Positions 25,879 through 34,004 of a DNA stretch of 64,000 nucleotides are shown piece by piece (the first letter of the stretch is position 1; each line of letters starts with the position of its first letter). Under the pieces are notes generated by a model, which was given only the letters and a program-made list of their open reading frames with translations, was not told the DNA's origin and made no database searches. A program made the translations under genes and the position numbers. This DNA comes from Streptomyces finlayi (GTDB taxonomy: Bacteria; Actinomycetota; Actinomycetes; Streptomycetales; Streptomycetaceae), in assembly GCF_014216315.1 (NCBI RefSeq), contig NZ_CP045702.1, positions 3,906,001 to 3,970,000 of the forward strand, in the 5' to 3' direction.

Positions 25879-27723
25879 ATGAACGATGCCGCCCCGGCGC
25901 CCACCCCCGCGCCCCGCCGTGCCCGTGTCCGTGCCCCCGAGCTGATCGGCAAGGGGGGCTGGATCAACACCGGCGGCAAGGACCTGAAGCTCGCCGACTT
26001 CCGAGGTCGCACATTGATCCTCGATTTCTGGACGTTCTGCTGTGTGAATTGTCTGCATGTCCTCGATGAGCTCCGTGAGCTGGAGGAGAAGCACCGCGAC
26101 ACGGTGGTGATCATCGGTGTGCACTCGCCGAAGTTCGTGCACGAGGCCGAGCACCAGGCCGTCGTGGACGCCGTCGAGCGGTACGAGGTTCATCACCCCG
26201 TCCTCGACGATCCCGAGCTCGCCACCTGGAAGCAGTACGCCGTACGGGCCTGGCCGACGCTCGTCGTGATCGATCCCGAGGGGTATGTCGTCGCCCAGCA
26301 CGCCGGTGAGGGGCACGCGCACGCCATCGGGAAGCTGGTCGAGGAGCTGGAGGCCGAGCACGGCGCGAAGGGCACGCTGCGGCGGGGCGACGGCCCCTAT
26401 GTCGCTCCGGAGCCGGTGGCCACGTATCTGCGCTTCCCCGGCAAGGCGCTGGCCCTCCCCGACGGCGGCTTCCTGGTCTCCGACACCACACGGCACCGCC
26501 TGGCCGAGCTCGATGGGGACGGCGAGACCGTCCGCCGGTACTTCGGTACGGGTGAGCGCGGGCTGGTGGACGGCGGGCCGGACGAGGTCAGGTTCAGTGA
26601 GCCGCAGGGGCTCGCCGTGCTGCCCGACGGGCGTATCGCCGTCGCGGACACGGTCAACCACGCGATCCGGGCGCTCGACCTGGGCACCGGCCTGACGAGC
26701 ACGCTCGCCGGGACCGGCCGCCAGTGGTGGCAGGGCGCCCCGAACCACGGCCCGGCCAAGGACGTCGACCTCTCCTCGCCCTGGGACATCGCCTGGTTCG
26801 ACGACCGCCTGTGGATCGCGATGGCGGGCGTGCACCAGCTGTGGTCGTACGACCCCGGGACCCTGAGCGTGCGGGTCGAGGCGGGCACGACGAACGAGGG
26901 ACTGGTCGACGGGCCCGCCGCCGAAGCGTGGTTCGCCCAGCCCTCCGGGCTCGCCACCTCCGTCGACGGCGAGCGGCTGTGGGTCGCGGACCCGGAGACC
27001 TCCGCCCTGCGGTACGTCGAGCGGGACGGCTCCGTCCACACCGCCGTCGGTACCGGGCTCTTCGACTTCGGTCACCGCGACGGCGCCGCCGGCCAGGCAC
27101 TCTTCCAGCACCCGCTGGGCGTCACCGCGCTGCCCGACGGGTCCGTCGCCGTCAGCGACACGTACAACCACGCGCTGCGGCGGTACGACCCCGTGAGCGG
27201 CGAGGTCACCACGCTGGCCACGGATATGCGCGAGCCCAGCGACGCGGTGCTGGCCGACGGTGATCTGGTCGTCGTGGAGTCGGCCCGGCACCGGCTGACC
27301 CGGCTGCGGCTGCCCGAGGAGGCCGTACGCGTCTCGGGCGAGGCCCACCGGACGCAGCGGGAGGCCACCGAGGTCGCGCCGGGGGCGCTCCGGCTCGATG
27401 TGGTCTTCCAGGCGCCGGCCGGTCAGAAGCTGGACACCCGGTACGGTCCCTCGACCCGGCTGCTGGTCTCCTCCACGCCGCCCGAACTGCTGGCGGAGGG
27501 GGCGGGGCCCGGCACGGACCTGTTCCGGGAGCTCGTCTTGGCGGACGGGCTCACGGAAGGCGTGCTGCACGTCTCGGCGATGGCGGCGTCCTGTGACGAC
27601 GACCCGGACAACGAGTACCCGGCCTGCCATGTCCACCAGCAGGACTGGGGCGTGCCGCTCCGGGTGACCGCCGATGGTGTGTCCCGGCTGCCGCTGGTGC
27701 TCGCGGGCATGGATGACGCCTGA
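25879..27723 (+). CDS. Thioredoxin-like/NHL-repeat protein (NHLRC2 family)
   Basis: 614 aa. An N-terminal thioredoxin domain (~20-145) has the redox motif C55-V-N-C58 within TFCCVNC, then NHL beta-propeller repeats from ~155 to ~470 (LALPDGGFLVSDTTRHRLAEL; LAVLPDGRIAVADTVNHAIRAL), and a C-terminal beta domain. The architecture equals animal NHLRC2 and is common in actinobacteria. No signal peptide is seen, so it is probably a cytosolic thiol-redox protein with unknown partner. The first 18 residues are Ala/Pro-rich. Confidence 0.92.
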   Translation: MNDAAPAPTPAPRRARVRAPELIGKGGWINTGGKDLKLADFRGRTLILDFWTFCCVNCLHVLDELRELEEKHRDTVVIIGVHSPKFVHEAEHQAVVDAVERYEVHHPVLDDPELATWKQYAVRAWPTLVVIDPEGYVVAQHAGEGHAHAIGKLVEELEAEHGAKGTLRRGDGPYVAPEPVATYLRFPGKALALPDGGFLVSDTTRHRLAELDGDGETVRRYFGTGERGLVDGGPDEVRFSEPQGLAVLPDGRIAVADTVNHAIRALDLGTGLTSTLAGTGRQWWQGAPNHGPAKDVDLSSPWDIAWFDDRLWIAMAGVHQLWSYDPGTLSVRVEAGTTNEGLVDGPAAEAWFAQPSGLATSVDGERLWVADPETSALRYVERDGSVHTAVGTGLFDFGHRDGAAGQALFQHPLGVTALPDGSVAVSDTYNHALRRYDPVSGEVTTLATDMREPSDAVLADGDLVVVESARHRLTRLRLPEEAVRVSGEAHRTQREATEVAPGALRLDVVFQAPAGQKLDTRYGPSTRLLVSSTPPELLAEGAGPGTDLFRELVLADGLTEGVLHVSAMAASCDDDPDNEYPACHVHQQDWGVPLRVTADGVSRLPLVLAGMDDA

Positions 27724-27768
27724 CCTTCTCGTCGCTCTCCGACGGCGGCGCCGCGTGCGGATACGCGG

Positions 27769-27807
27769 GCGGGCCCGGTCCGGTGGAATCCTCCGGACCG
27801 GGCCCGC
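27769..27807. terminator. Terminator hairpin after the thioredoxin-NHL gene
   Basis: A perfect 15-bp GC stem (27769-27783 with 27793-27807) and 9-nt loop, between convergent genes. Confidence 0.88.
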
Positions 27808-27881
27808 GGGCCGTTCGGGGTGCCGGCCCGCGCCCCGTTCGGGGGTGACGGGCGCCCGCGCTCCGCTCGGGGAGCCGCCGC

Positions 27882-28562
27882 TCAGAAGTCGTCGGCGCCG
27901 TTGCGGAGTTCGGGGGTCCAGTAGCCGGTGGCCCAGACGGCCGGGTCGACGGCGATGCCGCCGGAGCCTGGAGCCTGCACGGTGGCCGTGTGGTCGCCGC
28001 CCTCGAGTTGTACGGAGAAGGCGGACACCGGCTCGTTCTCCTCGTCGACGCCGCCGTCGGACAGCTTCACCAGGGCGTACGCGGGAGCACCGGCCGGGAG
28101 CACGACCGGGGCGGCCGGCTTGCTCTTGGCGACGGCGGGCACGTTCTCCTTGTGGCTCTCCAGGAACTGGACCTTCGGGAAGCCCTTGATCGTGCAGCTC
28201 TGTCCGGAGGTGTTCTTCGCCGTGAGGACGATGTGTGTGTAGGGCGGGCCGTCCTGGCGGGCGGCGCTGATGGAGACGTCCTCGGTGGTGCAGACGGGTG
28301 CGGCCCCGGAGGCACCGGTGCCCGCGGTACCGGTGCCGGTGGTCTGCGCGGCGGCGGTGTCCTGCGGGGTCCCGGTGTCGTCGGCGGGCGCACCGCCGCC
28401 GCCCGGTGCGGAATCCTCGGCGGTGGCGGATGCGGAACCGCTGTCCGCCGGGCCTGCGGACTTCGTGCCGGACGCGTCCCCGCCACAGGCGGTGAGGGCG
28501 AGGGCGAGCGCGGCGGTGGTCGCGGCGGTGAGCAGGGCGGATCGGTGACGGTACGTGCGCAT
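27882..28562 (-). CDS. DUF4232 lipoprotein
   Basis: 226 aa. Lipobox LTAC with lipidated C26 after a hydrophobic signal. A Ser/Gly/Ala/Thr-rich linker (~27-92) leads to a DUF4232 beta domain from ~93 (PVCTTEDVSISAARQDGPPYTHIVLTAKN) with two conserved cysteines (SGQSCTIKGFP). Surface-exposed on the outer face of the membrane; function unknown. ATG 28562 with GGGGGACC upstream. Confidence 0.88.
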   Translation of the reverse strand: MRTYRHRSALLTAATTAALALALTACGGDASGTKSAGPADSGSASATAEDSAPGGGGAPADDTGTPQDTAAAQTTGTGTAGTGASGAAPVCTTEDVSISAARQDGPPYTHIVLTAKNTSGQSCTIKGFPKVQFLESHKENVPAVAKSKPAAPVVLPAGAPAYALVKLSDGGVDEENEPVSAFSVQLEGGDHTATVQAPGSGGIAVDPAVWATGYWTPELRNGADDF

Positions 28563-28781
28563 GAGGGGTCCCCCGGGTCGGGTGGTGCGGAGTCCGACGC
28601 GTCGGGTGGTCGGTCCGGCGGTCGACGGGCTGAGAGGTGGGGCGATCCGGGGCTGTTTCCCGTCGTTGCGGTGAAACGCCCCTGACCTGCCGACATCCAT
28701 GAGTCTGCCGCCCGACGGTGACGTTTCGCTGTCGTGCCGCTAACGTCCGGCCGCGATCCCGCCGCGCGAGCCCCCGGCCGC

Positions 28782-28826
28782 CGCGTCAGCCCGGCGCGTC
28801 AACACGCGCGTCAGCCCGGCGCGTCA
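28782..28826 (+). repeat. 20-bp direct repeat, 25-bp period, at the SARP gene 3' end
   Basis: CGCGTCAGCCCGGCGCGTCA occurs at 28782-28801 and 28807-28826; the second copy includes the SARP gene stop. The remaining gap to 28563 shows no other feature. Confidence 0.7.
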
Positions 28827-31610
28827 GCCGTCGTCGGAGAGCCTGAGGACTGCCCGCTCGTACCGTCTGCTGTGGTCCGGATCTGCCGTGACCTGGCACA
28901 ACGCTCCCAGGGCCCGTACCGCGCCCTCGCTGAATCCGGTGTCCTCCGCCTCGCGGGCGGCCCGGTTGAGCAGCCGTATGCCCTCGCTCTTCGCGCCCAG
29001 CGCGAGGTGTGCCTCGCCGCAGAGGGTCGTCAGCAGCACCCGGCGGGCCGCCTCCTCGTGCTCGGGTCCGAGATCCAGGGCGGCACGGGCGGCGTCGAGC
29101 GCCTCCTGCGGCCGGTTCGCGGCGAGCTGCATCCGGGCGAGGTGCTGCAGGGCGAGCATCTCGGTGTGGGCGTCCCGCTCCTCGCGGCCCAGCTCGATGG
29201 CCCTCGCGCAGCCCTCCAACGCCGACTCCAGATCCCCCTGTCCGGCCTGGACGATCGCCAGGTTGATCAGCGCGGTCGCTTCGCCGAGCGGGTCCCCGGC
29301 CTGCCGGGCGAGGCCCGGGGAGCCCTCGAGCAGGGCGACGGCCTCGGCGGTCCTGCCCTCCTCGGTCAGGACCCAGCCGAGCAGCGTGGTCACCCGGGAC
29401 TCGGCGTACGGATCGCCGAGGTCGCGCGCGGCGGCGAGGGCCGTCTCCAGCATCGGCGTCCAGTTGTCCCGTGCCCGCCACACCACCTGGGGCCACTGGA
29501 GCAGGATGATCCGCCAGGCCCGGTCGTCGAGCCCAGCGGTACGGGCCGCGGCGGCGGCCAGGGTCAGGTCCTCGCGTTCCGCGGACAGCCAGTGCATCGC
29601 CTCAGCGCGGCCGGTGAAGTCGCGTACCGCGGTGGGGCGGTGGAAGGCGTCCGGCAGGACGAAGCACGGCTCGCCCCCCGGCTCGGCCGTGTCGGCGGCG
29701 GCGAGCGCGGTCGCGATGTAGTGGTCGAGGACGCCGATGAGGGCCTCGCGCCCCGAGGCCGGGTCCAGGCCACGGGCGTACAGGCGGACGAGGTCGTGCA
29801 GGACCCAGCGGGCGGGCGCCGTCTCCGTGACGAGGTGGGCGGCTCCGAGGCGTTCCAGCGCGGTCGCCGCGGTGACCGGGTCGGTGCCGGCGAGCGCGGC
29901 CGCCGTGTACGGGTCGAAGTGCCCGCCGGGGTGGTGGCCGAGGCGGGCGAAGTGGTGCACGGCCTCGGGCGGCAGCTGCTGCACGGTCAGCCGCAGTGCG
30001 GCCGAGACGCCGGTGTCCTCGCCTTCGAGGTAGGCCAGCCGGCTCTGTTCGTCGGACAGTTCGGCGGCCGTCCCGGCCAGGGTGCGCCCCGGGCGGCCCG
30101 CCAGGCGTGCCGCGGTGACCCGGAGGGCGAGCGGCAGTCCGCCGCAGAGCTCGGCGATGCGGCGGGCCGCCACGGGTTCGGCGAGCACCCGCTCCTCGCC
30201 GAGCACGCCCGCCAGCAGGGCCACGCCGTCCTGCGGGCCGAGGATGTCGAGGGGGACGGGCCTGGCCGCGTCCGAGGCGATGATGCCTTCCAGCCGGTGG
30301 CGGCTGGTGACCACGGTGACGCAGTCGGTGCCGCCCGGCAGCAGTGGCCTGAGCTGGGCGGAGTCGCGGGCGTTGTCGAGTACGACGAGGAGACTGCGGC
30401 GGGCGGTCATCGAGCGGAAGAGCGCGGCGGCGGCCGGGACGGATTCCGGGACTCGGCGGGGTGCGACGCCGAGTGCGAGCAGGAACTCGCGCAGGATCTC
30501 CAGTGGTTCGGACTCACCGGTGTCGCTGAAGCCGCGCAGATCGGCGAAGAGGCGCCCGTCGGGGAACGCGGCGAGATTGCGGTGCGCCCATTGGAGCGCG
30601 AGTGTGGTCTTTCCGATGCCCGTCGGCCCGGTGACCAGGCAGATGGGTGCCTCGCCCGCCGCGGCCCGGGACAGTGAGGCCAGTTCGGGGAGCCGCCCGT
30701 GGAAGCCGCGCGGTGCGCGGGGCAGCAGGTCGGCGGTGTGTGACTCGCTGCCGTGGTGCGCGGGAGCGAGGGCGGGGGCGAGGGGGGCCGGCACGTCGAC
30801 GCCGATGGCCGCCGGGCGGAGCTGCGTGGGCACGGGTCCGGGGCCGTCGGAGGACCGCGGGCCCTCCCCGGGGTCGCCCCGCAGGATCAGGGCGTACGCG
30901 TCGGCGAGTTCACGCCCGGGATCCACGCCCAGCTCGTCGGCGAGCAGCCGCCGGGTGCGGTGGAACCAGTCCAGGGCCTCCGACTGCCGGCCGGACCGGT
31001 ACAGGGCCGTCATCAGCGCCGCCGCCAGCGACTCCCGCATCGGGTGCGCCACGGCCTCCGCCCGCAGCACCGCGGCGGCCCGGTTGTGTTCGCCCAGGCG
31101 GGCATAGGCACCGGCCAGCTGCTCCACCGTGGCCAGCCGCGACTCCTCCAGGGAGTGCGCGGCGGCCTGGAGCGGCGGGCCGGCGAACACACCGGTGAGC
31201 GGGGGGCCCTGCCACAACGCGAGGGCTTCCTTGAGCATCAGCACGGTGTCGGTGGCGCTGCGCTGCTCGCGCGCGAGCATGAGCAGCTCCTCGAACCGCT
31301 GCGAGTCGAGCAGTGATTCCGGCACCCGCAGCAGATAGGCGTCGCCGAGCGTGGTCAGTTCGACCTCGTACGCCTGGGCGTCGGCGCCCATCAGGAGGGC
31401 GCGCAGCCGGGACACATGGCCCTGGATGACGGTACGCGCGTGCAGCGGAGGTTCGTCGTCCCACAGCGCGTCCGTCAACTGGTTGATGGAAACGGGCGTG
31501 TTGGCGCGCAGTAGCAGGGCTGCGAGCAGGCTACGGCGCTTGGCGGGCCCCAGCGGGAGGGGACCCGAGAGGGTGTCGATGGAGACGGTGCCGAGCAGCC
31601 GGAACTCCAC
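28824..31610 (-). CDS. AfsR-like SARP regulator (HTH-BTAD, NB-ARC ATPase, TPR)
   Basis: 928 aa. An OmpR-like HTH (~1-95) and BTAD domain (~97-245, HTH typical of SARPs) precede a linker and an NB-ARC/STAND ATPase (~310-570) with the P-loop GPTGIGKTTLA and LLVVLDNARD Walker B. TPR-like repeats follow (~680-928). Such proteins activate secondary-metabolite or developmental genes with ATP-dependent self-inhibition. GTG 31610 (MEFRLLGTV). No biosynthetic cluster is nearby, so it is a pleiotropic rather than pathway-specific candidate; phosphorylation by Ser/Thr kinases, as in AfsR, is possible. Confidence 0.92.
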   Translation of the reverse strand: MEFRLLGTVSIDTLSGPLPLGPAKRRSLLAALLLRANTPVSINQLTDALWDDEPPLHARTVIQGHVSRLRALLMGADAQAYEVELTTLGDAYLLRVPESLLDSQRFEELLMLAREQRSATDTVLMLKEALALWQGPPLTGVFAGPPLQAAAHSLEESRLATVEQLAGAYARLGEHNRAAAVLRAEAVAHPMRESLAAALMTALYRSGRQSEALDWFHRTRRLLADELGVDPGRELADAYALILRGDPGEGPRSSDGPGPVPTQLRPAAIGVDVPAPLAPALAPAHHGSESHTADLLPRAPRGFHGRLPELASLSRAAAGEAPICLVTGPTGIGKTTLALQWAHRNLAAFPDGRLFADLRGFSDTGESEPLEILREFLLALGVAPRRVPESVPAAAALFRSMTARRSLLVVLDNARDSAQLRPLLPGGTDCVTVVTSRHRLEGIIASDAARPVPLDILGPQDGVALLAGVLGEERVLAEPVAARRIAELCGGLPLALRVTAARLAGRPGRTLAGTAAELSDEQSRLAYLEGEDTGVSAALRLTVQQLPPEAVHHFARLGHHPGGHFDPYTAAALAGTDPVTAATALERLGAAHLVTETAPARWVLHDLVRLYARGLDPASGREALIGVLDHYIATALAAADTAEPGGEPCFVLPDAFHRPTAVRDFTGRAEAMHWLSAEREDLTLAAAAARTAGLDDRAWRIILLQWPQVVWRARDNWTPMLETALAAARDLGDPYAESRVTTLLGWVLTEEGRTAEAVALLEGSPGLARQAGDPLGEATALINLAIVQAGQGDLESALEGCARAIELGREERDAHTEMLALQHLARMQLAANRPQEALDAARAALDLGPEHEEAARRVLLTTLCGEAHLALGAKSEGIRLLNRAAREAEDTGFSEGAVRALGALCQVTADPDHSRRYERAVLRLSDDG

Positions 31611-31733
31611 GAGTGCCTCTCGGTGGGGGGGAGGGACGCACCCGGTCGGGCGACGCGTGCACCCAGAATATCGGGGCGCGGGTGCGCCCGGATGCCCGGT
31701 GCTCCCAGGTGGGACCGGCCGTCCCCCGGAGCC

Positions 31734-31952
31734 TTACGGGTAGCGGCGTCCCTCCTCGGGTACGACCGCCGTGGGCGGTACGACCATGCGGCGGCGGCGC
31801 GCGATGCTCACATAGGTGAGGACGCCGATGAGTCCGACGACCATCATGATCCAGCCGACCAGGTCGACGTTGACGCTGTCCAGTTTCCAGTCGGTGGCGA
31901 AGGCGAGAATTGCCCCTGCCCCGATGAGGACGATGCATCCTCCGAGTCCCAT
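31734..31952 (-). CDS. Small two-helix membrane protein (DUF6458 family)
   Basis: 72 aa. Two transmembrane helices (GGCIVLIGAGAILAFAT; LVGWIMMVVGLIGVLTYVSIA) end in an RRRR-positive stop-transfer and hydrophilic tail. ATG 31952 has AGGAGG at 8-nt spacing, a strong ribosome site. Conserved in streptomycetes, unknown function. Confidence 0.88.
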   Translation of the reverse strand: MGLGGCIVLIGAGAILAFATDWKLDSVNVDLVGWIMMVVGLIGVLTYVSIARRRRMVVPPTAVVPEEGRRYP

Positions 31953-32052
31953 GAGTTCTGCCTCCTCGATGGCCCGGAGGCTCCGGGCCGGTGTACGGAT
32001 CGCGTACCCGGCTTGCCAACGCCCATGCGTGGGAAGGCCGTCGGGACAACAG

Positions 32053-32087
32053 CAGGCACCCCCCGGCCGCTGGGCCAGGGGTGCCTG
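32053..32087. terminator. Orphan hairpin in the DUF6458-apeB gap
   Basis: CAGGCACCCC (32053-32062) pairs with 32078-32087. It does not follow an intact gene on either strand; it may be a relic terminator or belong to a decayed gene. Confidence 0.5.
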
Positions 32088-32121
32088 GTGGTCACACTGC
32101 CGCGGTGTGCCCGGTGACCGG

Positions 32122-32232
32122 GCAGACGCCTGTGGGTTCGGCACCGTCGACACTCTGATCAGGGCGTTCCGCCGCAGGCTCGACACGACACCGACCGTGT
32201 ACCGGCGCCGGTTCCGGACCGGCACGGAATGA
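32122..32232 (+). pseudogene. AraC-family regulator C-terminal remnant
   Basis: The reading frame ends with ADACGFGTVDTLIRAFRRR followed by LDTTPTVYRRRFRTGTE and a stop. This is the second helix-turn-helix of AraC regulators (GFG-x-F-R-R-F with TP-x-YRRRF), with no first HTH or ligand domain upstream. It is a truncated relic with no start or ribosome site of its own. Confidence 0.7.
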
Positions 32233-32236
32233 CAGC

Positions 32237-32267
32237 GGTCCCCCTGCCGTCCGCCGGCAGGGGGACC
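32237..32267. terminator. Terminator after the M18 aminopeptidase gene
   Basis: Perfect 13-bp stem GGTCCCCCTGCCG (32237-32249) with 32255-32267, 5-nt loop, 14 bp beyond the aminopeptidase stop on the minus strand. Confidence 0.85.
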
Positions 32268-32281
32268 AGCGGGTGGTTCTG

Positions 32282-33580
32282 TCAGCCCGCCAGGAACGCC
32301 GTCAGCGCGTTCGCGAGCAGGTACGGGTCGTCGGCGCCGCACAGCTCACGGGCGCTGTGCATCGACAGGATCGCGACGCCGACGTCGACGGTCTGGATGC
32401 CGTGACGGGCGGCGGTGATCGGTCCGATCGTCGTTCCGCACGGCATCGCGTTGTTGGAGACGAACGTCTGCCACGGCACCCCGGCCTTCTCGCACGCCGC
32501 CGCGAACACGGCCCGGCCGCTGCCGTCGGTCGCGTACCGCATATTGACGTTGACCTTGAGGATCGGTCCGCCGTTGGCCACCGGGTGGTGCGTCGGGTCG
32601 TGGCGCTCCGCGTAGTTCGGGTGCACCGCGTGCCCGGTGTCGGAGGAGAGGCAGACGGTGCCGGCGAAGGCACGGGCGCGGTCTTCGAGACTGCCGCCGC
32701 GCGCGAACACGGAGCGCTCCAGGACGGTGCCCAGCAGCGGGCCGTCGGCGCCGGTGTCCGACTGCGAGCCGTTCTCCTCGTGGTCGAACGCGGCGAGTAC
32801 CGGGATGTACGGAATCTTGTCGTCCGGCTGTCCGGCGACGGCCGCGAGCGCGGCGGTCGCCGCGTGCACGGAGAGCAGGTTGTCCATCCGGGGGCCGGCC
32901 AGCAGCTCCCGGTCGCGGCCCAGATAGGACGGCGGCTCGATGGCGTGCGGCATCAGGTCCCAGCCGGTCACGTCCTCGGCGTCGACGCCCGCCTCCTCGG
33001 CGACGAAGCGGATCAGATCGCCCTCCTCGACGTCGCCCAGGCCCCAGATGGGCTGCATGTGCTTCTGGCGGTCGAGCTTGAGGCCGTCGGAGTTGGCCGA
33101 CCGGTCGAGGTGGACGGCCAGCTGCGGTACGCGCAGGAGCGCCCGGTCGACGTTGACCAGCCGGTGCGTGCCGTCGCGCAGGGAGAGCCGGCCGGCCAGG
33201 CCCAGGTCCCGGTCGAGCCAGGTGTTCAGGAGCGTCCCGCCGTAGATCTCGACGGCGACCTGGCGCCAGCCGTACGAACCGGTGTCCGGCAGCGGCTTCA
33301 CCCGGAGGTTCGGCGAGTCGGTGTGTGCTCCGGCGATCCGGAACGGGGTGTGCGCCTCGGCGCCCTCCGGCACGTACCAGGCGATGATCGCCCCGCCGCG
33401 CAGCACGTACTTCCCACCGGAGGCCGCGTCCCAGGCCGCGGTCTCCTCGACCTGCCGGAAGCCGGCCTTCTCCAGTCGCGCGGCGGCGGAAGCCACCGCG
33501 TGGTACGGGGAGGGGCTGGCCATCAGGAAGGTCATCAGGTCGTCGGTGTGCCCGCGGTCGAAGCGGAGGGGAGAACTCAT
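32282..33580 (-). CDS. M18-family metalloaminopeptidase (aspartyl aminopeptidase type)
   Basis: 432 aa. The peptidase M18/M20-type fold has metal ligands in AGAHTDSPNL (His-Asp), LAAFDHEENGSQS (Asp-His-Glu-Glu) and LSMHSARELCG (His). It removes N-terminal acidic or neutral residues from peptides in the cytoplasm, using two zinc ions, as a dodecamer in the family. ATG 33580 begins MSSPLRF; a GTG three codons upstream is possible. Confidence 0.92.
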   Translation of the reverse strand: MSSPLRFDRGHTDDLMTFLMASPSPYHAVASAAARLEKAGFRQVEETAAWDAASGGKYVLRGGAIIAWYVPEGAEAHTPFRIAGAHTDSPNLRVKPLPDTGSYGWRQVAVEIYGGTLLNTWLDRDLGLAGRLSLRDGTHRLVNVDRALLRVPQLAVHLDRSANSDGLKLDRQKHMQPIWGLGDVEEGDLIRFVAEEAGVDAEDVTGWDLMPHAIEPPSYLGRDRELLAGPRMDNLLSVHAATAALAAVAGQPDDKIPYIPVLAAFDHEENGSQSDTGADGPLLGTVLERSVFARGGSLEDRARAFAGTVCLSSDTGHAVHPNYAERHDPTHHPVANGGPILKVNVNMRYATDGSGRAVFAAACEKAGVPWQTFVSNNAMPCGTTIGPITAARHGIQTVDVGVAILSMHSARELCGADDPYLLANALTAFLAG

Positions 33581-33917
33581 GTTCTTCACTGTAACGACGG
33601 TGGAGAGGGAGGATTCACGGTTGCCGCGCGGTGGCACATGCCGCGTATGCCGAGCGTGCCGGTACGCCCGTGGGAACCATCGGTACAGCCGTCGGCGCCA
33701 AGCACTTGATCATGGACTTGGTACGGCTCCGGAGGTCCTGTCGCTTCTCGGTGTTCGATTGAACTGGTGGGCCGACGCGAGCGCCTTCTCCAGCGCGGGC
33801 CGCACCTTCACCCGGGTGCTGTTCTGCTCCTTGTGAACCTTGTGGTACTCCGCACTGTGGAGGCCTCCAAGCTGGCTCGCCAGCTCTTGGCGGGCGGTCG
33901 ACGTCCTCGCGTACATA
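33581..33917. other. Gene-poor interval upstream of the aminopeptidase gene
   Basis: A minus-strand open frame (33710-33916) codes for a 68-residue protein starting MYARTSTARQELASQLG. Third-position G/C is high for the first ~50 codons but falls at the end, and its ATG has no ribosome site because it sits in the terminator stem. A palindrome GTTCGATTGAAC lies at 33753-33764. I regard the frame as a doubtful gene or a remnant. Confidence 0.3.
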
Positions 33918-33978
33918 GAGAAGGCCCGCCCCGTAGCGGACGCTGTTCAACAGCGTCCGTAGCGGGGCGGGCCTTCTC
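33918..33978. terminator. Large terminator after the acyl-CoA dehydrogenase gene
   Basis: Two 30-nt arms (33918-33947 and 33949-33978) pair over 27 of 30 positions: 16 bp, a 3-nt mismatch, then 11 bp closing a tight loop. It lies 26 bp after the dehydrogenase stop on the minus strand. Confidence 0.9.
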
Positions 33979-34004
33979 GCAGGCTGCGACAGGCGGGACG
34001 CGTA

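Noticed and set aside
28678..28700. Alternative upstream start for the DUF4232 lipoprotein
   Set aside because: The frame is open to 28700 but the signal/lipobox requires the ATG at 28562.
33740..33775. tRNA-like T-arm (GTTCGATTGAAC)
   Set aside because: No acceptor or anticodon stem can be built around it; it is a simple palindrome.
33710..33916. 68-aa minus-strand frame MYARTSTARQ...
   Set aside because: Partial codon bias but start inside terminator stem and no ribosome site; kept only as a doubtful remnant in the interval entry.
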